From: Streptomyces sp. CNQ-509
GTDB lineage: Bacteria > Actinomycetota > Actinomycetes > Streptomycetales > Streptomycetaceae
Assembly: GCF_001011035.1 (NCBI RefSeq)
Contig: NZ_CP011492.1
Span: 372,001 to 436,000 of the forward strand
Reading direction: 5' to 3'
Length of the DNA: 64,000 nt
Positions 44,924 to 56,469 of the stretch are shown here, piece after piece; within the stretch, counting starts at the first letter, position 1, and every line of letters starts with the position of its first letter. The notes under the pieces were generated by a model. The model had not been told where the DNA came from and searched no databases. It saw only the letters and a list, made by a program, of their open reading frames with translations. The position numbers and the translations under genes were made by a program.

Positions 44924-46690
44924 ATGGGACGACACAGCTTGCCCGATGCGTACGGAACGGACGAAGCCGTGCTGCGGCGCAGCGTACGGGGCCGCACGGT
45001 GGTCATCGCGACCGCCCTCGTCCTGGCGATCGGGGCCGGAGCGGTGGTCGCCGTGCAGACCGGGCTGCTGCCGCAGGACGACCCGTGCGCGGGTGCGGAC
45101 CTCGAACTCGCCGTCGTCGCCTCGCCCGACATCGCCCCCGTCGTCCGCAGGACCGCACAGCGGGCCCGCGCCACGGGGGTGAAGACGGACGGCCGCTGCC
45201 TGGACGTCGAGGTGAGCGCGCGGCCCGCCGCCGAGGTCGCGCAGGCGCTGCGCGGCAAGGACACCCGGCCCGGCTTCCAGGTCTGGATACCCGACTCCAG
45301 CATCTGGACGGGCATGGTCACCGCAGGCGGCGGGGGCGCGAGCATCGACGAGGTGACCCGGCTGGCCAGCTCACCCGTCGGGATGGCGACCCTCCAGGAC
45401 GGCGCCCGCAAACTGGGCTGGCCGGAGAAGACGTACGGCTGGGCCGAGCTGACGGACGCCGCGCTGGGCGACGGCGCCGGCCTGCGCCTCGGCACCGCGG
45501 ACCCGGCGGTGAGCGCCACCGGCGCGCTCGCGCTGACGGCGATGCACCGGGCCGGCGGCAAGGACGCGGACACCCGTACCGCCGCGACCGCCAAGCTGCT
45601 CTCCGAGCGCGTCGAGCCCGGCGACGCGGCGGTGCTGGCGTCCCTCCCGGACTCCGGTCTGGACGACCCGAAGGACAACGACGCGCTCTTCCTCTCCGAG
45701 CAGGCCGCCTTCCGCCACAACGCGGGCGCGAGCACCGGCGGGCGGCTCGACATGTTCTACCCGGAGGGCGGCACGGTCGCGCTCGACTACCCGTACACGA
45801 TCGTCGACAACGACGCCATGGCGATGGACCGGGTCCGCGCCGCCAGCCGCTTCCAGCGGCTCCTCACCGATGGCAAGACCACCGACCAGCTGCGCCGCCA
45901 GGGCTTCCGCGCCCCCGACGGCCGCCTCGACGCGGACCTGGCGATGGCCGCAGGCGGCGCCGCCCCGCAGCCCTTCGACGCCCCGCCCGCCGAAGCGCCG
46001 GCCCCCGACGAGGTCGCCTCGGTCCTCGGCATGTGGACGGTCACGGTGCAGAGCGCCCGGCTGACGACGGTCGTCGACGTCTCCGGCTCGATGGGCGAGC
46101 TGGTCCCGGGCGAGGCCGGGCAGACCAGGATGGACGTCACGAAGAACGCACTCATCCAGGCGCTCTCCCAGTTCACCGGCGAGGACGAGATCGGCCTGTG
46201 GCGGTTCTCCACCCGGCTCGAAGGCGAGCAGGACTACGAGGAGGTCACCGGCACCACGCGGCTGGCCCAGCGCACCGACGACGGCGCCAGCCACCGCGAG
46301 CTTCTCGCGAGCGCCTTCGGCAGCCTCCAGCCGGTGCCGGACGGCGCGACGGGCCTGTACGACACGGCGCTTGCGGCGTACGAGCGGCAGGTCAAGGAGT
46401 ACGCGCCGGGCCGCTTCAACGCGGTCGTACTGCTCACCGACGGCACCAACGAGGACCCGGGCAGCATCTCCGCGGCGGATCTCGCCGCGCGGCTGCGGAA
46501 GACCGCGGACCCGGAGCGGCCGGTGGGCCTGATCGCGATCGGCATCGGCCCGGACGCGGACATCGAGGCGTGCGGGCGGATCGCGGAAGCCGTCGGGGGC
46601 GAGTCGTACCGGGTGACGGACCCGAAGGAGATCCACGCGGTGCTGCTGCGGGCGGTGACGGACGCCGGCGCGAAGGCGGCGCTGTCCTGA
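44924..46690 (+). CDS. Membrane-anchored solute-binding and VWA-domain protein
   Basis: A 588-residue protein. One N-terminal membrane segment (VVIATALVLAIGAGAVVAV, residues 27-45) acts as uncleaved anchor. An extracellular solute-binding-like domain (about 60-370) is followed by a von Willebrand A domain (about 385-588) with the metal site DVSGS near 387 and LLTDGTNE near 508. VWA domains bind Mg2+ and protein ligands. ATG 44924 is preceded by CGGGGGGA. Homologues are common in actinomycetes with no settled role; a cell-surface adhesion or sensing function is an inference. Confidence 0.85.
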   Translation: MGRHSLPDAYGTDEAVLRRSVRGRTVVIATALVLAIGAGAVVAVQTGLLPQDDPCAGADLELAVVASPDIAPVVRRTAQRARATGVKTDGRCLDVEVSARPAAEVAQALRGKDTRPGFQVWIPDSSIWTGMVTAGGGGASIDEVTRLASSPVGMATLQDGARKLGWPEKTYGWAELTDAALGDGAGLRLGTADPAVSATGALALTAMHRAGGKDADTRTAATAKLLSERVEPGDAAVLASLPDSGLDDPKDNDALFLSEQAAFRHNAGASTGGRLDMFYPEGGTVALDYPYTIVDNDAMAMDRVRAASRFQRLLTDGKTTDQLRRQGFRAPDGRLDADLAMAAGGAAPQPFDAPPAEAPAPDEVASVLGMWTVTVQSARLTTVVDVSGSMGELVPGEAGQTRMDVTKNALIQALSQFTGEDEIGLWRFSTRLEGEQDYEEVTGTTRLAQRTDDGASHRELLASAFGSLQPVPDGATGLYDTALAAYERQVKEYAPGRFNAVVLLTDGTNEDPGSISAADLAARLRKTADPERPVGLIAIGIGPDADIEACGRIAEAVGGESYRVTDPKEIHAVLLRAVTDAGAKAALS

Positions 46691-46818
46691 GCCGTGCGGG
46701 CCGGGGGGGATGACCCGTACGGACCGGGGCGCAGCACCCATGGCCGGGGCGCAGGCCGTACGCGCCGAAGCGCCGGCCCTGCGCGCCCGGCCCGCCGCCT
46801 CCGCGACCCGGCCCCGCG

Positions 46819-48312
46819 TCAGTCCGCCGGCCAGCGGTGCACCGGCTCCTCCGTACGCGTCAGCTCCACGTAGCGCCGCGTCATCTCCGCGAGCGCCGCC
46901 CCCCGGTCCAGCCCGCGCCCCAGCGCCCGGTGGAACGCCGCCGCCTGCCACGACGCCCCGTTGACCCGGCGCCGGCAGCGCTCCTCGATGACCCCGAGGT
47001 AGCGGTCCCGGTCGGCCGGGTCGACGCCCCAGGCGTCGAGCCCGGAGGCGGCCATCGGCAGCAGTTCGTCCCGTACGAGCTTGGCCACCGGCACCCGCGC
47101 GACCCCGCCGAGCCGCCGCCTGCCCGGCCACACGAGCGTGGCGTCGATCCCGTCCCGGCAGGCGGCGGCGAAGTTGGCCGCCGCGCCGTCGAAGGGCAGC
47201 CGGCCCCAGACGGGCCGCTGCTCGTCGGCGAGGGTGCGCACGAGGCCGTAATAGAACGCCGCGTTGGCGACGACGTCGGTGACGGTCGGCCCCGCGGGCA
47301 GCACCCGGTTTTCGACCCGCAGGTGCGGGACGCCGCCGGCGAGGTCGTACACGGGCCGGTTCCAGCGGTAGACGGTGCCGTTGTGGAGCACCAGTTCCGA
47401 CAGCTCCGGCACCCCGCCCTCGTCCAGGACGCGCAGTGGGTCCTCCGCGGAGCAGAGCGGCAGCAGCGAGGGGAAGTAGCGGAGGTTCTCCTCGAACAGC
47501 TCCAGCGGCTCGGTGATCCAGCGCTCGCCGAACCAGACGCGCGGGCGCACGCCCTGCGCGCGGTACTCCGGCGGCCGGGTGTCGGTGGCCTGGAGGAAGA
47601 GTTCGGGCCGCGACTCGCTCAGCAGCTCCCGGCCGAAGACGAACGGCGCGTTGGCGCCGAGCGCGACCTGCACGGCCGCCGCCGCCTGCGAGGCGTTCCA
47701 GACGTCCGCGAACCGGCTGGGGGTGACCTGGAGATGCATCTGGACGGAGGTGCACGCGGCCTCGGAGGCGATGGAGCCGGTGGTGTACGTCAGCTCCTCC
47801 ACCCCGCGCAGGTCGAGGTGGATCTCCTCGCCGCGGGCCGCGAGGATCTGCTCGTTGAGCCGGTGGAAGCGGTCGACCTCGGAGAGGTTGCCGGAGACCA
47901 GGTCGGCGGCGGTCAGCGTCGGCAGGATGCCGATCATCACGATCCCGGCGCCCACCTCGCGCGCCTGCCGGTCCGCGTACCACAGCCCGGTCCGCAGCTC
48001 CTCCGCGAGCTGGTCGAGCACCCGGCCGGCGAGCCGGTGGGGCGCGATATTGACTTCCAGGTTGAACTGGGCCAGCTCGGTCTGGAAGTCGGGGCTCGCG
48101 ATGCGCTCCAGCACTTCCGTGTTCATCATCTGCGGCATGCCGTCCGCACCGACGAGATTCAACTCGATCTCCAGCCCCATCAGGTTCTGCGGGCGGTCGA
48201 ATCTCTTCTCCTCCAGCAGTCGCTCCAGCCCCACGAGACACTCGCGGAGCCGCTGCCGATAGCGGCGGCGGTCGGACAGGTCGAACCCGCCGGCCACGAC
48301 CTTCTCGCCCAT
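46819..48312 (-). CDS. Glutamate-cysteine ligase-type (GCS2) ligase
   Basis: A 497-residue ATP-grasp-like carboxylate-amine ligase of the GCS2/YbdK group. LMGLEIELNLVG near 44 is the ATP/metal motif and LEVNIAPH near 84 the substrate loop. Streptomyces makes mycothiol rather than glutathione, so gamma-glutamyl-cysteine synthesis is doubtful; an ergothioneine-route or other amide-forming role is possible. ATG is preceded by GAGGAGGAA. It converges with the VWA gene. Confidence 0.82.
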   Translation of the reverse strand: MGEKVVAGGFDLSDRRRYRQRLRECLVGLERLLEEKRFDRPQNLMGLEIELNLVGADGMPQMMNTEVLERIASPDFQTELAQFNLEVNIAPHRLAGRVLDQLAEELRTGLWYADRQAREVGAGIVMIGILPTLTAADLVSGNLSEVDRFHRLNEQILAARGEEIHLDLRGVEELTYTTGSIASEAACTSVQMHLQVTPSRFADVWNASQAAAAVQVALGANAPFVFGRELLSESRPELFLQATDTRPPEYRAQGVRPRVWFGERWITEPLELFEENLRYFPSLLPLCSAEDPLRVLDEGGVPELSELVLHNGTVYRWNRPVYDLAGGVPHLRVENRVLPAGPTVTDVVANAAFYYGLVRTLADEQRPVWGRLPFDGAAANFAAACRDGIDATLVWPGRRRLGGVARVPVAKLVRDELLPMAASGLDAWGVDPADRDRYLGVIEERCRRRVNGASWQAAAFHRALGRGLDRGAALAEMTRRYVELTRTEEPVHRWPAD

Positions 48313-48768
48313 CGAGGTTCCTCCTCGGCTCGGCTGCCCGGGATGATGCCCAGACGCGGGTACCCTGACGCCCGCAGCCGCCGTGTCGTCGGCTACGCTG
48401 ACCGCCCCGCCGGACGGCGTCGTTCCGACCGCACACCGCCGGGCGCGCGCGCCACCGCCCGCCGATCGGCCGCAATCCCCGGCGAGATCCGGCCGACCCC
48501 GGGTGCCGGCCGTTACCGCGCCCGCCAGGTGATTCTCGCTGATGTTCCGGAAAGACCAGCGGATATGCGACCGAGAATCCTCTTGCGGAATTCACCCGGA
48601 CGGCTAGGCGGAAGGACTCCTACCGGGAGTCGTATAAAATTCGCGAACGAGGCAGAGAGTTGGCGCCCCCTTACACGGATGCGGTCCCCTCTGACCCCGC
48701 TAGCAGACAGCGCCGTCCGCATCTTGCCCCCTGCTCTGCTCCACGTCTGTCGAAAGTAGGCGACCCCT
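48313..48768. other. 456-bp intergenic region with two inverted-repeat systems
   Basis: No coding frame is convincing. GATTCTCG (48531-48538) and CGAGAATC (48572-48579) are perfect 8-bp arms 33 bp apart, with the palindrome TTCCGGAA (48545-48552) between them. Further on, GACTCC (48615-48620) and GGAGTC (48626-48631) flank five bases, immediately followed by TATAAA (48633-48638), a good -10 box. The latter is probably the promoter of the 48769 gene with an operator in its spacer. Confidence 0.5.
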
Positions 48769-49353
48769 ATGCCGCTCAGCGTCCTTACGCCCCCCTCCCC
48801 GGCTCTGCGCAGCGTCAACGCCGCGCTGAAGTCCCCGACGGCGGTGCGCGGGACCCGTGCGCTCGCGCCGGTGTCCGGGAGCCCGGCGGACGCGACGGAC
48901 GCGCTGCCCGTCCACGTCCTGGCGGGGGTCGGCGCCGCGGACGGCACACCGCGCGCGGCGCTCACCGGCTGGCGGTTCCACCTCGCGGCCGAGGGCCGCG
49001 TCGTCGCCGCCGCGGAGGCGCGGATCACCCCGGACGGCTGGGCGTTCTCGCACTTCTCCGAGGGCCCGTACGTCGCCTCCACCCAACGTGCCCTGCGCCA
49101 GGCCGAGTCACTGCCCGCCCTGCTGCAGCCGCGGCTGCTGTCCGTACCCGAGCTGTACATGGTGACGCTCTGGCTGCGCGCCGACGTCACCGCGCCGGCC
49201 GAGTCGGGCACGGTCGACCCGGCGGATCTGCTGGTGCCGCTGGCGCCCGCGCCGCCCGGCATCCGGGCCCACCGCGCGCACCGCGCCGGCGATCTGCTGC
49301 CCGCGCTGCGCGACCGGCTGGCGGGCGTGCGGCTGCTCGGCTCCTCCGCCTGA
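48769..49353 (+). CDS. Conserved actinobacterial protein of unknown function
   Basis: A 194-residue protein I do not recognise by name. It has no signal peptide or membrane segment. The central part contains GWRFHLAAEGRVVAAAEARI near 65 and PELYMVTLWLRADV near 125, giving an alternating beta-strand pattern. Codon use is normal for the organism, and it has its own promoter region with a TATAAA box. It lies alone between the GCS2 gene and the DUF5999 gene. Confidence 0.75.
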   Translation: MPLSVLTPPSPALRSVNAALKSPTAVRGTRALAPVSGSPADATDALPVHVLAGVGAADGTPRAALTGWRFHLAAEGRVVAAAEARITPDGWAFSHFSEGPYVASTQRALRQAESLPALLQPRLLSVPELYMVTLWLRADVTAPAESGTVDPADLLVPLAPAPPGIRAHRAHRAGDLLPALRDRLAGVRLLGSSA

Positions 49354-49383
49354 TCACGGCGAGGTCACGGTCTGATCACCGCT

Positions 49384-49397
49384 GTGGACTAGTCCAC
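49384..49397. promoter_or_regulatory. Perfect 14-bp palindrome upstream of DUF5999 gene
   Basis: GTGGACTAGTCCAC, 31 bases after the preceding stop and 214 bases before the DUF5999 start. It is centred on ACTAGT, like the palindrome at 39730-39745, a pattern common for GntR-type operators. The regulator is not known. Confidence 0.5.
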
Positions 49398-49610
49398 TCC
49401 CCGCCGGTGCACCCCCCGAAAGGATGGTCCGGCACCGAGCAACCGCCCGCGAGGGTGATGCGTCTTCTGCCCCGGAGACCACCTGCCGGTAAATCCCTGC
49501 GAATTGACGCGCGCGGGGGAACACTGGTTGGGGAACGAGTCGACACGGGGGCGGCGATGACATCTGCAGACCGCAGGACCGAGACCACGAAACGGCGAGA
49601 GTACCCAGCC

Positions 49611-49817
49611 ATGTGCCAGCACCAGCCACCCTGTCCCACCGCCCAGTCCACCGACCGGGAGGCGGCGCGCCCGGTGGCGCACCATCCGGAGCAGGGCTGG
49701 AGCCTCCTCTGCAACGGCGTTCTGCTGTTCGAGGACACCGGCGAGCTGCTGCCCGACGGCCGGATCATCGCGCCGCACCGGCCGCCGAACGCCGACGACG
49801 TGACCGCCGCGGCCTGA
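49611..49817 (+). CDS. DUF5999 small protein
   Basis: A 68-residue protein matching the Streptomyces DUF5999 family as I recall it, starting MCQHQPPCP and containing HHPEQGWSLLCNGVLLFED. Three Cys and several His near the N-terminus could bind metal. Function unknown; such genes are usually stand-alone. A strong hairpin follows the stop. Confidence 0.88.
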   Translation: MCQHQPPCPTAQSTDREAARPVAHHPEQGWSLLCNGVLLFEDTGELLPDGRIIAPHRPPNADDVTAAA

Positions 49818-49824
49818 CCTGCCC

Positions 49825-49848
49825 GGGCGGCGGCACCGGCCGCCGCCC
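49825..49848. terminator. Terminator of the DUF5999 gene
   Basis: GGGCGGCGGC, loop ACCG, GCCGCCGCCC: perfect 10-bp stem, eight bases after the stop codon. Confidence 0.7.
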
Positions 49849-49889
49849 GCCGGCGGGCTCCCGCGGCCGTCCGCACGCTCCGCACGCCG

Positions 49890-49917
49890 CCGGCCCGGCG
49901 CGGGGGCGCCGGGCCGG
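49890..49917. terminator. Terminator of the gcvP gene
   Basis: CCGGCCCGGCGC, loop GGGG, GCGCCGGGCCGG: perfect 12-bp stem, 25 bases beyond the gcvP stop. Confidence 0.7.
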
Positions 49918-49941
49918 GTGCCGTACGCGCGCGGGCGTACG

Positions 49942-52839
<2,898 letters not shown>

Positions 52840-52899
52840 AGGGGCCTCCTGGTCGCGCGGACCTTCGCGGATGCCCCTGGGCCGGGCACCCGTACGGCC

Positions 52900-53112
52900 T
52901 CCCCCTCTGTCATCCGGACCTGAGAGCTTCACCGGCACGCCCTGACCGGGCGCGGCGCGGCTTGCACCGTCGGTGAGGAGGGGCCGCGCGGCGGCCCGCC
53001 CTGCTTTCCAGAGTGACCTCGTCCGTGCGGTACGGGGGCCTGAGAGATTCCGGGGAGGAGTTGCTCCTTCGGCGCCTCCGGCTGGCGGGCGGAGGACTCT
53101 CCCGCACGGGGT
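52900..53112 (-). promoter_or_regulatory. Tandem glycine riboswitch upstream of gcvP
   Basis: On the minus strand the leader carries two glycine (gcvT-type) aptamers. The first (about 53112-53000) has CGGGAGAG, GGCGCCGAAGGAGCAA and TCTCAGG, ending GTCACTCTGGAAAGC. The second (about 52995-52900) has CACCGACGGTGCAAGCC, AAGCTCTCAGGTCCGGA and a final CAGAGGG. It ends about 60 bases before the gcvP start, so control may act on transcription or ribosome access. Glycine riboswitches on gcvP are known from Streptomyces griseus. Confidence 0.93.
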
Positions 53113-53266
53113 CTGCAGCCACGATCAGCGTACCAGCGCACGCCCCCGCGCATCCCGGCGCGGGCACCGGCTCCCGTGCGCCCGGGCGGCGCCCGCCGAG
53201 TGGCCGCGGGCCGGGTTGTGCCGTTACGTGGAGGCAGCGGAGCTGTGACGAGACGTGGGAGGCACC

Positions 53267-53653
53267 GTGCAGACCGACATCGACCCCCGGAGCCTGATCG
53301 GCGTGCGCGCGTACGACAGCAACGGCGACAAGCTCGGGACCGTCGACGAGGTGTACCTCGACGACGCCACCGGCGCCCCGCAGTGGGCTGCGCTGCGCAC
53401 GGGTCTCTTCCACCGGGACGCGTTCGTGCCGCTGGGGCCGAGCGAGCTGGCGGACGAAGGGCTGCGGGTGCCGTACGAACGGGAGCTGATCAAGGACGCG
53501 CCGGACTTCGGCGTCGGCCGGCATCTCTCCCCCGAGCAGGAACTCCAGCTCTACCACCACTACGGCATGACGCTGCCGCCCGAGGTCGCCAAGACCCGGC
53601 CGCAGCAGCCGCAGGACCGGGACTTCGGCGAGGTCGCCGGCTCCGACGACTGA
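53267..53653 (+). CDS. PRC-barrel domain protein
   Basis: A 128-residue protein with a PRC-barrel (about 8-75: LIGVRAYDSNGDKLGTVDEVY, AFVPLGPSELA). The GTG start at 53267 has GGGAGG four bases upstream, better than a GTG 12 bases earlier. The second half is polar and acidic (SPEQELQLYHHYGM). Such proteins are general stress- or ribosome-linked accessory factors in actinomycetes, but the role is unknown. It diverges from the gcvP riboswitch and converges on dinB. Confidence 0.88.
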   Translation: MQTDIDPRSLIGVRAYDSNGDKLGTVDEVYLDDATGAPQWAALRTGLFHRDAFVPLGPSELADEGLRVPYERELIKDAPDFGVGRHLSPEQELQLYHHYGMTLPPEVAKTRPQQPQDRDFGEVAGSDD

Positions 53654-53697
53654 CATCCATAGGAGCATCCGGGCCGCCGGGCGTCGGCCGGCGGGCG

Positions 53698-55086
53698 TCA
53701 GCCGCCCGGCACCAGCGGCAGCGGGTCCGCGGGCACAAGCGCCGGGTCGTCCGCGGCGAACGTGCGCACCCGCCCGGGCGCCGAGCCCGGCACCTCGAAC
53801 CGCACCGTGACCCGGCCGACGCCGCTGCCCTGCACCCAGCCGGGGCCGTGCTCCGCGTGCCGCACGTCCAGCCCCGGCAGCCAGTGCGGCGCCGCCGGCT
53901 CCGGCTCCGCCGGGGCGGGCGGCGGGGGCGGCTCCGGCGGCGGCAGCGCCACCGGACCGTCGGCGTCCACCGGACCGTGCTGCACCTCCGGCGCCTGACC
54001 GGCCTGCGCGAACAGGTCCTCCTGCGTGAAGTCCGCGAGCCCGCTCACGCCGACGCCCAGCAGCCGCACGCCCGCGGTCGTCTCCACGCTGTCCAGCAGC
54101 CGCAGCGCCGCCTCGGTGACCACGGCCGGGTCGTCCGTGGGCCCCCGCAGGGTCTCGGAGCGGGTGAGGGTGGAGAAGTCGTACCTCCGGACCTTGAGGA
54201 CCACCGTGCGGCCGGAGCGCCCCGCGCCGCGCAGCCGCGTCACGCACCGCCGTGCCAGCCGCTCGACCTCGGTGCGGATCCGGACCCGGTCGGTGAGGTC
54301 GACGTCGAAGGTGTCCTCGACGGAGACGGACTTGGTGTCCCGGTCCGCGACCACCGGCCGCGCGTCCAGGCCCAGCGCCATCACGTGGATCCCGGTGCCG
54401 TGCGCCTTGCCCAGCAGCCGCACCATCTCGTCCTCGCCGGCGTCCGTGACCTCCCCGACCGTGGTGATCCCGGCCCGGCGCAGCGTGTCCGCCGTCGCCG
54501 GGCCGACGCCGGGCAGCGTGCGCACGTTCATCGGCCCGAGCAGCGCCCGCTCGCCGCCCGGCGGGACCACGACGAGCCCGTCGGGCTTGGCCAGCTCGGA
54601 GGCGACCTTGGCGAGCATCTTGGAGGCGGCGAGCCCGACGGACCCGGTGAGGCCGGTGGCGGCACGGATGCCGGCGCGCAGCCGGCGCGCCACGTCCCGG
54701 CACGCCCCCTCCTCCGCGGGCGTGCCGCCGGCTTCGAGGTCGACGAACGCTTCGTCCAGGCTCAGCGGCTCCACCAGCGGCGACAGCTCCCTGAGCAGTG
54801 CCATGACCTGGCCGCTGACCTGCTGGTAGAGCCGGAAGCGGGGGATGAGGAACGCGGCGTTCGGGCAGAGCCTGCGGGCCATGCCCATGGCCATGGCCGA
54901 GTGCACCCCGAAGACCCGGGCCTCGTACGACGCGGTGGCCACCACGCCGCGGGGGCCGAGGCCGCCGACGATCACGGCCTTGCCCTGGAGGCTCGGCTTG
55001 GCGGCCTGCTCGACGGCGGCATAGAACGCGTCCATGTCCAGGTGCAGGACCGACGGCGCGCTTCTCACACGGTGATGGTCCCCCAT
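53698..55086 (-). CDS. dinB: DNA polymerase IV (Y-family translesion polymerase)
   Basis: Error-prone Y-family polymerase, 462 residues. Catalytic metal ligands are Asp17 in LDMD, and Asp111-Glu112 in SLDEAF; a helix-hairpin-helix follows (LPGVGPATADTLRRAGI). It lacks the extra domains of ImuB. After residue 370 a Pro-rich linker (PPPEPPPPPAPAEPEP) leads to a 60-residue end containing RHAEHGPGWVQGSGVGRV, which resembles the C-terminal tail of UvrD/PcrA helicases. No beta-clamp motif is obvious. A GTG six codons downstream with GGGGGA upstream is an alternative start. Confidence 0.93.
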   Translation of the reverse strand: MGDHHRVRSAPSVLHLDMDAFYAAVEQAAKPSLQGKAVIVGGLGPRGVVATASYEARVFGVHSAMAMGMARRLCPNAAFLIPRFRLYQQVSGQVMALLRELSPLVEPLSLDEAFVDLEAGGTPAEEGACRDVARRLRAGIRAATGLTGSVGLAASKMLAKVASELAKPDGLVVVPPGGERALLGPMNVRTLPGVGPATADTLRRAGITTVGEVTDAGEDEMVRLLGKAHGTGIHVMALGLDARPVVADRDTKSVSVEDTFDVDLTDRVRIRTEVERLARRCVTRLRGAGRSGRTVVLKVRRYDFSTLTRSETLRGPTDDPAVVTEAALRLLDSVETTAGVRLLGVGVSGLADFTQEDLFAQAGQAPEVQHGPVDADGPVALPPPEPPPPPAPAEPEPAAPHWLPGLDVRHAEHGPGWVQGSGVGRVTVRFEVPGSAPGRVRTFAADDPALVPADPLPLVPGG

Positions 55087-55182
55087 GGGTACGACATCGG
55101 CCCCGCAGCGGTCGTCAGGCGACCGTGACGGCGCCGTACGGGCCGGGCGCGGGACGCCGCCGGCAAGGCTGCCGGAGGGGCA

Positions 55183-55782
55183 TCAGCCGGCGCGGCTGCG
55201 GCGGCGCGCCAGCTCGTCGGCCGCGTTCTGCCCGACCAGCGTCTCGCCGGTGTCGATGTGCTCCGCGTGCAACTGCGCGAGGGCCGCCTGCACGTCGCTC
55301 CAGACCACGCCGACGGCGATCCCGAAGATCCCCTGGCCGCCCTGGAGCAGTTCGACGACCTCGTCGGGTGACGTGCACTCGTAGACCGTGGCGCCGTCGC
55401 TGATGAGGGTCATCCGCCGCAGCCCGGCCGGTTCCGCGGCGCGCAGGTGGCGCACGGCCGTCCTGATGCTCTGCAACGAGACCCCGGCGTCCAGCAGCCG
55501 CTTGACGATCTTGAGGACGACGACGTCGTGGGAGCCGTAGAGCCGCTGGGCGCCCGAGCCGTTCGCAGGCCGGACGCTCGGCTCCACCAGGCCCGTGCGG
55601 GCCCAGTAGTCGAGCTGGCGGTACGTGATGCCGGCCGCGGCGCACGCCGCCGGTCCCCGGTAGCCGACCTCGTCCGGGGCCGCGGACGCTGCCTGCGGCC
55701 GCCTCGCGGGCTCCGCACCGTGCCCGTACAGCGGCACCGCTCCGCCCCCGCCGGCCCATCTCCCGCCGTCCGTGACCACCAC
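55183..55782 (-). CDS. MerR-family regulator of the gcvP-ftsR cluster
   Basis: A 199-residue MerR regulator. The winged helix begins GYRGPAACAAAGITYRQLDY near 44. A C-terminal part with GATVYECTSPDEVVELLQGG is conserved in actinobacteria (the Rv1830-like group). The GTG start has GGGAGG upstream and avoids an Arg-rich N-terminal extension. In mycobacteria the orthologue sits between the bifunctional nuclease and gcvB, as here. Its targets are not known. Confidence 0.88.
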   Translation of the reverse strand: MVVTDGGRWAGGGGAVPLYGHGAEPARRPQAASAAPDEVGYRGPAACAAAGITYRQLDYWARTGLVEPSVRPANGSGAQRLYGSHDVVVLKIVKRLLDAGVSLQSIRTAVRHLRAAEPAGLRRMTLISDGATVYECTSPDEVVELLQGGQGIFGIAVGVVWSDVQAALAQLHAEHIDTGETLVGQNAADELARRRSRAG

Positions 55783-55942
55783 GCCGACCTCCCGCTCCCA
55801 GACCTGCCACCCGACGGTAGGCAGTCGCCCCGGGCGCGTCAACGAACGCCACACGGGGCACGCCGGGTGCTCATCACCCTACGGGTGGTTTAGCCGACGG
55901 CACCCGTACGGTAGGCCCGGGCGGGCTACCGGGGGGCGCCTC

Positions 55943-56416
55943 TCACTGGGGGTTCGTACCGAAGTCCTCGGGCGTGATCTGGTCGAGGAACTCGCGGAAC
56001 TTCTCCACCTCGTCCTCCTGCTCGTCCGGGATCGAGATCCCCGCGTCGTTGAGCACGCCCTCGCTGCCGTAGATCGGCGTGCCGGTACGCAGCGCGAGCG
56101 CGATGGCGTCGGAGGGGCGGGCGCTCACCTCGGCGCCGCCGGAGAAGACCAGCTCGGCGTAGAACACGCCCTCCCGCAGGTCGGTGATCCGGACCTCGGA
56201 CAGCTCCTGGCCGACCGCGTCCAGCACGTTCTTGAACAGGTCATGGGTCAGCGGGCGCGCGGGGGTCATGCCCTGCTGCGCGAAGGCGATCGCCGTCGCC
56301 TCCCCAGGACCGATCCAGATGGGGAGGTACCGGTCGCCGCCCACTTCACGCAGGAGAACGATCGGTTGGTTCGAGGGCATTTCCACCCGGACACCCACAA
56401 CGTCGAGCTCGTTCAC
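55943..56416 (-). CDS. Bifunctional nuclease family protein (DUF151)
   Basis: A 157-residue BFN/DUF151 protein; orthologues of Rv1829. The conserved core is LPIWIGPGEATAIAFA near 31 and RPSDAIALALRTGTPIY near 100. Plant and mycobacterial members are reported to have weak RNase/DNase activity. An acidic tail (EQEDEVEKFREFLDQ) ends the protein. GTG start. Separated from ftsR by 53 bp. Confidence 0.93.
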   Translation of the reverse strand: MNELDVVGVRVEMPSNQPIVLLREVGGDRYLPIWIGPGEATAIAFAQQGMTPARPLTHDLFKNVLDAVGQELSEVRITDLREGVFYAELVFSGGAEVSARPSDAIALALRTGTPIYGSEGVLNDAGISIPDEQEDEVEKFREFLDQITPEDFGTNPQ

Positions 56417-56469
56417 ACAGCAACCCTAGGCCGACCCCGGCGGTTTTGGGTAGTCGAGCACGGGACCGG

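Noticed and set aside
46691..46818. Possible small gene between VWA and GCS2 genes
   Set aside because: Frames are Arg/Ala/Pro-only and lack a ribosome-binding site; no clear terminator hairpin was found there either.
53673..53697. Hairpin between the PRC-barrel and dinB genes
   Set aside because: Arms are interrupted and short, so it was not scored as a terminator.
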